From the NCBI GenBank assembly GCA_045612925.1, contig JAZKZX010000060.1, positions 1 through 64,000 of the forward strand: 64,000 nucleotides of DNA, written 5' to 3'. The stretch's first letter is position 1, and every line of letters starts with the position of its first letter. The stretch comes from UBA1189 sp045612925. Lineage in GTDB: Bacteria > Bacteroidota > Bacteroidia > Bacteroidales > Bacteroidaceae. The translations under genes were made by a program, and so were the position numbers. Below the pieces are notes generated by a model. It did no database searches. It was not told where the DNA came from and saw only the letters and a list, made by a program, of their open reading frames with translations. Below, piece after piece: positions 44,414 to 51,028 of this stretch.

Positions 44414-44462
44414 GACGATAGTCCGTCCGCGGCTTGCGATTTTCATAGTCTAAAGTATCGTC
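44414..44462. repeat. 49-bp dispersed element, copy 1
   Basis: Starts GACGATA and ends TATCGTC (inverted ends), contains GCGGCTTGCGATTTTCATAG. Nearly identical to 62128-62176 and, in reverse orientation, to 58253-58301. Flanked by ACTCC/GGAGT tracts. Confidence 0.8.
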
Positions 44463-44511
44463 TTTACTCCTTCACTCCTATACACCTTTACTCCCAAGAA
44501 GAAACACTTCT

Positions 44512-45231
44512 TTACTCCTCCCAGTCGGGGTCGAAGTTGTAGAGCCACTTGTCGTAGTCTTCGTCGCTGAGGGGCTCGGGGAGAAACTCGCCCTCGCTAC
44601 TGATGTAGCCCCAGGTGTCACCCAGGCGTACATGTACCTTGTTGTCCTCGTCGGGCTCAATCTCTTCGAAGCGGGGAGCCACGAAGTCGCCACCTAAGGT
44701 GCAGAAACCATACTTGTCCTCATCCTTGAGGATGATGATGTGGTTGAACGGTTCGTAGATGGTGTCTACCATAGCGGGGAAGAGTGCAGAGCCGTCGGGG
44801 CATAGGAGGGTAGTCTTGTTTCCGACATGTGCTCTGAAGTCGCTGGTCCAGGGGAAGATTTCGATATAGTCATAGGCAAACTCGCACAGAGGTGTGCCAC
44901 TGCCGTCGGCCTTGACGATGGCATACTTGTCCTCGCTGTTCATGACGGCTACGGGGAGGCTGCGCCAATGGTCGTAGCGGTAGCGGTCACCGATGGCCTT
45001 GTACTGGGCGGGGATGCGCACCTTGCCGGTGATGTCCATGAGGCCTGTGAGACCATTCTCGGTGAACTCCTGATCGAAGAAGTCGTACTCGGCGGTGAGT
45101 GCCTCTACCTTTCTCAAGTACTCGTTGGCGAGGTCGAGGTCGTTGCTCTTCAGGGCGGCGTTCATCTCAGCGTTGTAGGCTACGAAGGTTGAGATCGTCT
45201 CGGCGGTGGGGAGTAGTTTTGTCTGTTCCAT
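44512..45231 (-). CDS. WG-repeat protein B (239 aa), paralogue of 40553-41269
   Basis: It has the same layout as protein A: a helical N terminus (TISTFVAYNAEMNAALKSND) then WG repeats (DITGKVRIPAQYKAI, EDKYAIVKADGSGTPLCEFA, GNKTTLLCPDGSALFP, EDKYGFCTLGGDFVAPRFEE, DTWGYISSEGEFLPEPLSDE). Identity with protein A is high along the full length. Two tandem copies of the 15-bp element promoter precede it, and a divergent paralogue (45544-46281) starts on the other side, so the whole divergent pair was duplicated. The PfkB gene remnant lies directly downstream. Function unknown. Confidence 0.78.
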   Translation of the reverse strand: MEQTKLLPTAETISTFVAYNAEMNAALKSNDLDLANEYLRKVEALTAEYDFFDQEFTENGLTGLMDITGKVRIPAQYKAIGDRYRYDHWRSLPVAVMNSEDKYAIVKADGSGTPLCEFAYDYIEIFPWTSDFRAHVGNKTTLLCPDGSALFPAMVDTIYEPFNHIIILKDEDKYGFCTLGGDFVAPRFEEIEPDEDNKVHVRLGDTWGYISSEGEFLPEPLSDEDYDKWLYNFDPDWEE

Positions 45232-45282
45232 GTGAATGTAATGTTTTAAAGGTTTATAACTCGTGTTTCAATTTTCATGCTG

Positions 45283-45327
45283 CAAAGTAATACATATTTT
45301 TTGTGAAAGGCTGTGAATCCTGTACAC
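45283..45327 (-). promoter_or_regulatory. 15-bp element variant plus -7 box before WG protein B (proximal)
   Basis: Minus strand: GTGTACAGGATTCAC (45313-45327), 22 bases, TTACTTTG (45283-45290), 51 bases before the ATG as in protein A. Confidence 0.72.
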
Positions 45328-45383
45328 GCTCGAACAAATTTTCTTTATATGTCAGTAAACTCGTGTCCTCAGTTTTCATGACG

Positions 45384-45428
45384 CAAAGTAATATATAATC
45401 TATGAGAAAAATCGTGAATCCTGTACGC
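45384..45428 (-). promoter_or_regulatory. Tandem second copy of the WG protein B promoter (distal)
   Basis: Minus strand: GCGTACAGGATTCAC (45414-45428), 22 bases, TTACTTTG (45384-45391). It lies 101 bases from the proximal copy, and the surrounding DNA (TTTTCATG.CGCAAAGTAATA) is also duplicated. Confidence 0.65.
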
Positions 45429-45543
45429 GGCTCGTTTTTAGACGATTTTGTTGGGAAGTGCTTGGAAATGTCGAATATTTTTTATAATATTTGCAAATCG
45501 AGTAACGAAAAATCTTATACTAATCTTAATACCTATATATATT

Positions 45544-46281
45544 ATGGCAAATCCTACTTATCCACTGGACAGACGAGTGCTTGAGATTATCATGGTGCTT
45601 ACAGAAACTACACGTGAGGTTAATCTCGATACCGAAGCTAAGGCAACTAACGCCGTGTTTGAGAAAATTAGCACCAAGGTAGCAGATGAAGCATGGGAGA
45701 TGGTGCGAGGAAATAGAAGTGAAGATGAACGCACTAAGGAGTATAAACCTAAGGATCCTAATACGTGGAAGCGCGTATTCGGGCACAACAATATGAGCAA
45801 GGGGTCTACCATCGGCACTGAAACTCTGAATCAGATATTGCTATTCCTTGACTACGCAAAGTGGGAAGATGTAGTAAAAGACCTCGACAATTTGTATAAG
45901 CGTGTCGTAGAAGAGCAGCAGCCCATTCGTAAAGCTGATGATGTGTCGGAACAAACACCGTATACCAACTTCAGCCACCTGAGACCGGGCGATGAACTGG
46001 ATGTGTATTGGCTCAAGAGTAGCAGATATGATGCGCCAGGCGAGGCTTGCATGAAAATTCGTTATCTGGGAAGTTATGGAACTTATGGTGCACCTAAATT
46101 CCATATCAATGCCGTGCAGAACTGCTCGCTCGAGGCAGGAGAGGATTTTGATGCCCAGTGCTTAGAAGAGGGCATGAAGATTATGCTCACCAACCGACGA
46201 CTCAACAATCGCCACAGAGGCAATTATGTGAGCGGCAGTGCGGTGACCTCTATCAAGATTTTCCGCAAGAAGGATTGCTGA
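45544..46281 (+). CDS. Hypothetical protein (245 aa), paralogue of 41494-42189
   Basis: Starts MANPTYPLDRRVLEIIMVLT; the longer frame from 45448 runs through the promoter. The first half is helical with TWKRVFGHNNMSKGSTIGTE, TLNQILLFLDYAKWEDVVKD (compare TWERIFGQL and LEYRNWDDLMKCI in the paralogue). The second half is beta-rich (LRPGDELDVYWLKSSRYDAP, LEAGEDFDAQCLEEGMKIML). The alternation PGDELDV / PGDEFIC suggests a small barrel after a helical domain. It is divergent from WG protein B. Function unknown; duplicated together with the WG gene, which implies the two act together. Confidence 0.68.
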   Translation: MANPTYPLDRRVLEIIMVLTETTREVNLDTEAKATNAVFEKISTKVADEAWEMVRGNRSEDERTKEYKPKDPNTWKRVFGHNNMSKGSTIGTETLNQILLFLDYAKWEDVVKDLDNLYKRVVEEQQPIRKADDVSEQTPYTNFSHLRPGDELDVYWLKSSRYDAPGEACMKIRYLGSYGTYGAPKFHINAVQNCSLEAGEDFDAQCLEEGMKIMLTNRRLNNRHRGNYVSGSAVTSIKIFRKKDC

Positions 46282-46398
46282 TAGGGAAGTATTCTCTTTT
46301 CCCAATATCTGTCAGTTGCATATATTATATATAGAATTAATATGTGGTTTGAATAGGGCTATTAACGTAGGGAAATAACTATATAAAGGAATGTGAAT

Positions 46399-49300
46399 AT
46401 GGTGTGTATAGATGCAAGGAGATTGGCTTTATGGGAGTCCATGTCTGAAGAACAGAGATTGGAAACATTGATTCAATATATGCAAAAATATGTTGTTGAC
46501 AGGACTTATGATAACTATATTTTGCTTGCATTAGCTGCTAATGGCTTTTTGGATATCACATACACTCATCAACCATTAGACGAATCAGTGCTTCGCCATA
46601 TGGATAAGCCCCATGTGGTATTCAATCATGATCCAGATGGTATATGGAGAAAAAGGGTTGTTGACGAAATAAATATTGTCCATATGGTCCCAGACAATCA
46701 TCTGTTTCATCCGTTAGTAAAATATATGCAATCATTTTATGCTAATGGCTATTCTCGTTTATTGGATATATACTCTTCAAAATTCGAAGCAGATTTTATG
46801 CTCTCTTATCTGCTATTATTAATAGGACAAGAGAATCTTAAGAGAAATTTTCGTAAAATATTACTTGATACATATCGACCTGAAGTAGACAATACTTTAC
46901 ATTTAACAACGAGTCCTATAGAAAGGAAATATGGAAATTGGGAAGCTTTTGCGAAAGCTTATTTAAATATAAATCACGGAAGAGTTCTTGATGTTTGTGC
47001 GGGTATTGGAACGTTTGCCATGCATATAGATTTGAAGAATACGACATATGTAGCTAATATGCCCAAGCGAATGGAAAATGATTTAATGAAAATGTTTTTC
47101 TATTCTGATGCTGAGTTTTCTTCTTATTACAAGCATAATCAAATTCAGGTGTGTGAGGATGATTTATCTGATTTGGTGAAAAAAGGGCAACTATTTGACT
47201 ATGTTATTTTCAATGGAGATAATATGTATAATATACATAATCTCGGGAAGGGAGAAAGTGATTTTATAATAGAGTCTCATGATGTATTAAATCCTTTTCG
47301 TTTTAAAGAGGATTCACTTGAGTTAATAATGAAGTTGTTGTCTTCGGGTGGAAAGGCTTTGGCGGTAGTTGAAAATGAGAATTTATCTTATTTCCCAGAG
47401 GATTTGTATGGACATTGTATTGTTGATGTAATTCTAATTAGTCCTTATAGGAGTATTGTTTTATTGAATAACGATAAGAAGGTTAATGCAATCAAGGTGT
47501 ATGATCGAACAACGTGGAATGATTTTACAGCAGAACGATTATTGGATAGCATTAACAGGCAAGAAGGTTTAATTACAATAACTCCTGAGTACTTAGATTG
47601 CATGGGGGGATATCTAAATGTTGATATTCTCAAACGGGATTTATATGAGATAGAGGTCCCTGTAGGGTACAAACTCCTCAAACTAGATAATATTGTGAAT
47701 AGTGTTATTCCATCAATATATTATGGTTTATATGACAGTACTAAAATTTTGAATTACAATATAGAGGAATGTACTCCATTATCACCTTATGTTACCGCTC
47801 TTAATGGGCGATTCCCAGCAAAACATGAAAAAGACAACCCTTTCTCGTATTTCACTATTAAAGATAGAGTTGTACTCATTCATTGCTTAAATAGGGAAAA
47901 CTATAAGACTTGTATTTTTGACCCCAAAGAAGGAGAAATTGCTGTTGATTCGAATTATGTATACCTTTCTATCGATGAAGAGAAAGTTTGTATCGACTAT
48001 CTTGTGTATCAAATGAATGAGGAGTATTTTCTTAAACAAATATTCCCTCATGGAAGGGAAAATATAAACCATGTAGAGGATGAAGATATTTACTCTTGTC
48101 AGATTCTCGTCCCAGATGGAGAATCAAGTATAGAGCTCCAAAAGCAATTCATCGAAGACCTACGGCAAAGAGAAATTGCAAAGTTCGCTAAAAATTATGG
48201 ATACGACTTGGGTAAATTTGTGCAGTACGAAGCCAGCAACCTGCCCAAGGGAACAACGTTGCATAGTAAAGAATATACCTATACCATTTTGGGAAATATC
48301 GGTTATGGTGGCTTCGGCAAGGTTTATAGGGCTATGAATGAGGATACCATGACGGAGGTTGCTATTAAGGAATTCTTCCATAATGCACTTCAAGTGAGAG
48401 ATCCTCAGACGAATGAGGTTAAGGTCAAATTTTCAGATTTTGATGCTATTGACTTTGCGGAGAAGAAATTTTGTGGTGAAATAGAAAAAATAAAGGAGTG
48501 CGCTCACGACAATATCGTAAAGGTATATGAGTTCTTTAGGGAGAACAATACTTGCTATTACTCTATGGAATATATCGATGGGGAAAACCTCGTAAATAAA
48601 AAATGCATCGGAGAGCGTGAGGCACTTGCTATTATCAGACAGGTGGCTGGAGCCTTGAAGGCAATGCATGAAAAGGGGTACAATCACTCGGATGTGAAGC
48701 CACAAAATATCTTAATAGATGACAATGGAGTGGCTACCTTGATTGATTTCGGGGGTGCACACTACTATGGATATGACAACGATGAGGGGGTGTCGATATC
48801 GGGCAATTCGGTTGCCATGAAGATTGAGTCACCAGGATATACGCCAAAGTGTGCCTATGACACACAGAAATTCCATGCAGGAAGGGATATCTATTCATTG
48901 GGCGCGACACTGTATTATATGCTTACTGGTAATTCACCTGCAACTATCGATAAGCAGATGAAGCCCGACAAGATATCTTCCAAGTCGTGGAGGGCAATAT
49001 GCAAGGCAATGGAGGAGGACTCAAGTAAATGGCTCAACAGCATGGATGAGTTCTTAGCGCTTTTGCCTAGCGATGAAGAGGAGAAAATAGACAATATAGA
49101 TGTGTCAGAGCCAACAAGAAAATGGCGAATAACTCCAACCCCAATAGTGGAACTAAAGATGGATGAGGTGTTTGTCTTTGGAAGCAACATTAAAGGCTTA
49201 CATACTGGCGGTGCTGCAAAGCAAGCGCTTAAATGGGGAGCGCAAATGGGCGTAGCATCTGGTCCCATGGGGGATACCTATGCTATACCTACGGTAAATG

Positions 49301-49521
49301 TTACGGGGCTTGATGCGATTGAGGGATATGTGTCGCAATTCATAAAATATGTAGAGGGGAATGACCATATAACCTTTTATGTAACAGCCATTGGTTGTGG
49401 CAATGCTGGCTTCTCTCCCGAGCAGATAGCTCCTCTCTTCAGAGATTGTATCGACTTGTCCAATGTCTATCTGCCCGAAAGCTTCTGGAGAGTACTCCGA
49501 AATAAGGGCCTCATAAAGTAG
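46399..49521 (+). CDS. Triple fusion: methyltransferase/specificity-like region, Ser/Thr kinase, FGSN-type domain (1040 aa)
   Basis: I chose the ATG at 46399 (MVCIDARRLALWESMSEEQR), after AAAGGA. Domains in order: an unknown N terminus; near residues 195-350 a Rossmann fold like an N6-adenine methyltransferase, with RVLDVCAGIGTFAM but IFNGDNMYN where a catalytic NPPF/Y would be, so it may be inactive; near 500-610 a region like a type I specificity half-subunit (IDYLVYQMNEEYFLKQIFPH, then LQKQFIEDLRQRE); near 625-880 a complete protein kinase (GNIGYGGFGKVYRA, VAIKEFF, HSDVKPQNILID, LIDFGGAHY); near 926-1035 FVFGSNIKGLHTGGAAKQAL and VTAIGCGNAGF, the FGSN domain known as a stand-alone phage/bacterial protein with macrodomain-like features. 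The gene is AT-rich. A metallophosphatase follows, a possible kinase/phosphatase pair. Confidence 0.75.
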   Translation: MVCIDARRLALWESMSEEQRLETLIQYMQKYVVDRTYDNYILLALAANGFLDITYTHQPLDESVLRHMDKPHVVFNHDPDGIWRKRVVDEINIVHMVPDNHLFHPLVKYMQSFYANGYSRLLDIYSSKFEADFMLSYLLLLIGQENLKRNFRKILLDTYRPEVDNTLHLTTSPIERKYGNWEAFAKAYLNINHGRVLDVCAGIGTFAMHIDLKNTTYVANMPKRMENDLMKMFFYSDAEFSSYYKHNQIQVCEDDLSDLVKKGQLFDYVIFNGDNMYNIHNLGKGESDFIIESHDVLNPFRFKEDSLELIMKLLSSGGKALAVVENENLSYFPEDLYGHCIVDVILISPYRSIVLLNNDKKVNAIKVYDRTTWNDFTAERLLDSINRQEGLITITPEYLDCMGGYLNVDILKRDLYEIEVPVGYKLLKLDNIVNSVIPSIYYGLYDSTKILNYNIEECTPLSPYVTALNGRFPAKHEKDNPFSYFTIKDRVVLIHCLNRENYKTCIFDPKEGEIAVDSNYVYLSIDEEKVCIDYLVYQMNEEYFLKQIFPHGRENINHVEDEDIYSCQILVPDGESSIELQKQFIEDLRQREIAKFAKNYGYDLGKFVQYEASNLPKGTTLHSKEYTYTILGNIGYGGFGKVYRAMNEDTMTEVAIKEFFHNALQVRDPQTNEVKVKFSDFDAIDFAEKKFCGEIEKIKECAHDNIVKVYEFFRENNTCYYSMEYIDGENLVNKKCIGEREALAIIRQVAGALKAMHEKGYNHSDVKPQNILIDDNGVATLIDFGGAHYYGYDNDEGVSISGNSVAMKIESPGYTPKCAYDTQKFHAGRDIYSLGATLYYMLTGNSPATIDKQMKPDKISSKSWRAICKAMEEDSSKWLNSMDEFLALLPSDEEEKIDNIDVSEPTRKWRITPTPIVELKMDEVFVFGSNIKGLHTGGAAKQALKWGAQMGVASGPMGDTYAIPTVNVTGLDAIEGYVSQFIKYVEGNDHITFYVTAIGCGNAGFSPEQIAPLFRDCIDLSNVYLPESFWRVLRNKGLIK

Positions 49522-49522
49522 C

Positions 49523-49567
49523 GTGTACAAGATTCACAGCACGATCAAAAACTTGTAATTATCTTTG
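49523..49567 (+). promoter_or_regulatory. 15-bp element plus -7 box before the phosphatase gene
   Basis: GTGTACAAGATTCAC (49523-49537), 22 bases, TATCTTTG (49560-49567), 29 bases before the ATG. It begins directly after the stop of the kinase fusion gene, giving the phosphatase its own control. Confidence 0.8.
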
Positions 49568-49596
49568 CGGCATAAACGATAAAGGACTATTTACTT

Positions 49597-50373
49597 ATGC
49601 TTACCGATAAGAACATCATTGTCATAGGCGATGTGCATGGACGCACATCGTGGCGGAGGATTGTTGATCGGCACACGGGTTGCCGATTCGTGTTCTTGGG
49701 CGACTACTGCGACCCCTATGAGGAGATACCCGGTGAGGCGGTGCTCGACAACCTGAAGGAGATTATCCATTTCAAGCAGGAGCATCCCGACGAGGTGGTA
49801 CTCCTGTTGGGAAATCATGATGTGCACTACATAGACTACGGAGCTCCCCTCTGCTCGCGAATCAACCTGGAGCTGGCTTGGCAGCTTAGGGAGATCTTCA
49901 CCAAGCATGCCGACTGTTTCCAGTGCGCCCATAGCGAGCGGGGCATCCTCTTTACCCATGCAGGGGTCTCCGAGGCATGGTTCTGCCAGTCGTTCGTGGG
50001 CGATGCCGATGGCGACATCGCTTCGCAGCTCAATGCCCGCTCCACAGACAAGGTCCTTTACCACTGCGGAGCGGCACGCCGAGGCCCTCATCCCCATGGA
50101 GGCATCTACTGGGCAGGGAAGAGCGAAATGCTATGTCCGCTCCGAGGGACGACGCAAGTGGTGGGGCATACACGCACCGAGGGCGTGGAGCGCATCGAGA
50201 GTGGCGAGGGGGTAGTGTACTTCTGTGACTGTCTGGAGAAAGGCAAGTACCTCATGATCGAGGGCGGATCAGTCCCACAACTCTACGAACTGAAGATTGA
50301 TAGCGAGGAGCGAAGATCTCTCACTGCTCACCTCACGTCGAGCAGCGTGATGTCAAAGATGAGGGTAGAGTAG
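49597..50373 (+). CDS. Calcineurin-like metallophosphatase (258 aa)
   Basis: PPP-type metal ligands in order: VIGDVHGRTSWRRI (GDxHG), FLGDYCDPY (GDxxD), LLLGNHDVHY (GNHD), a later LFTHAGVSE and VVGHTRTEG. These enzymes remove phosphate from proteins or from nucleotides such as Ap4A or ADP-ribose-type molecules. It lies just after a gene containing a Ser/Thr kinase and a macrodomain-like module, so either a phosphoprotein or an ADP-ribose derivative would fit. It is controlled by an exact copy of the shared 15-bp element. Its last 46 bases overlap, tail to tail, with the FKBP gene. Confidence 0.85.
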   Translation: MLTDKNIIVIGDVHGRTSWRRIVDRHTGCRFVFLGDYCDPYEEIPGEAVLDNLKEIIHFKQEHPDEVVLLLGNHDVHYIDYGAPLCSRINLELAWQLREIFTKHADCFQCAHSERGILFTHAGVSEAWFCQSFVGDADGDIASQLNARSTDKVLYHCGAARRGPHPHGGIYWAGKSEMLCPLRGTTQVVGHTRTEGVERIESGEGVVYFCDCLEKGKYLMIEGGSVPQLYELKIDSEERRSLTAHLTSSSVMSKMRVE

Positions 50374-50726
50374 GGCTTGATGACTCCCGCTTGGCGGGTG
50401 CCGTAGCCGAGGTGATAGGGGATGACGATCTCCCAGCGTGAGCCTGCGGGCATCTCGCGCAGCGCCGTGTTCCATCCCGTGATGAGTTCGCCCAAGCGAA
50501 AGGTGGCAGGGCGCCCCTTCTGCGTCTGGTCAAACACCTTACCGTTGATCAGCATGCCCTTGTAGTACACGGTGATGTGGCTCTTGGGCGAGGGCTTGGG
50601 CCCATTGCCCTTGGTGATGATGCGGTACATGACGCCGTTGAACATGGTCTTCACGCCTGGTCTCTGGGCATACTCCTGCAAGAACTCCTGATTCTTCGCT
50701 TTGTACTGGTTTTCGATGGGTGGCAT
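50328..50726 (-). CDS. FKBP-type peptidyl-prolyl isomerase (132 aa)
   Basis: Starts at the ATG at 50726 (MPPIENQYKAKNQEFLQEYA), supported by a TACATTTG -7 box 33 bases upstream; the frame extends further but through that promoter. The FKBP fold is clear: SHITVYYKGMLINGKVFDQT, LGELITGWNTALREMPAGSR, WEIVIPYHLGYGTR and LIFDITLLDVR. The N terminus is the helical FKBP_N type of Bacteroidetes proteins and has no signal peptide, so it is cytoplasmic. It ends inside the convergent phosphatase gene (46-base overlap). Confidence 0.9.
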   Translation of the reverse strand: MPPIENQYKAKNQEFLQEYAQRPGVKTMFNGVMYRIITKGNGPKPSPKSHITVYYKGMLINGKVFDQTQKGRPATFRLGELITGWNTALREMPAGSRWEIVIPYHLGYGTRQAGVIKPYSTLIFDITLLDVR

Positions 50727-50759
50727 GGTGCGGTAGTCTGTGTCTTTTCTTTGAGTGTA

Positions 50760-50767
50760 CAAATGTA
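50760..50767 (-). promoter_or_regulatory. -7 box of the FKBP gene
   Basis: Minus-strand TACATTTG, 33 bases before the ATG; decides the start. Confidence 0.6.
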
Positions 50768-50921
50768 CAACATTATTTTCAGATAGCCTACTTGTGATGG
50801 TGATATATTTCGTGACGATCGGCTTGTATGAGAAGTTGATGCAATCTCCCTCTTCCAGCATAAAATAAAGCCGCAGGGTGCATAATTTAGCAATAATGTG
50901 GGCGATGCGAATATTTTTCAC

Positions 50922-50929
50922 TAATTTTG
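50922..50929 (+). promoter_or_regulatory. -7 box of the UDP-sugar dehydrogenase gene
   Basis: TAATTTTG followed by a leader of about 95 bases that contains a terminator-like hairpin. Confidence 0.5.
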
Positions 50930-50943
50930 TACCCTGAGAGTAG

Positions 50944-50981
50944 GCACTCCATTGAAAAGGGGGTGCTGAATAGTTTTTTTT
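50944..50981 (+). terminator. Terminator-like hairpin in the leader of the sugar dehydrogenase gene
   Basis: GCACTCC and GGGGTGC (one G-T pair) close a nine-base loop, followed by TGAATAG and eight T. No plus-strand gene ends here, so it may act as an attenuator within the leader. Confidence 0.45.
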
Positions 50982-51028
50982 GATGTAAAAACCGAAGGTT
51001 TGTTTATTAAAGAGTAAAGCGTAGTTGT

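Noticed and set aside
44168..44446. A 92-codon minus-strand frame as an intact gene
   Set aside because: Its N-terminal half is the translated 49-bp repeat and its C-terminal half the PfkB 3' fragment.
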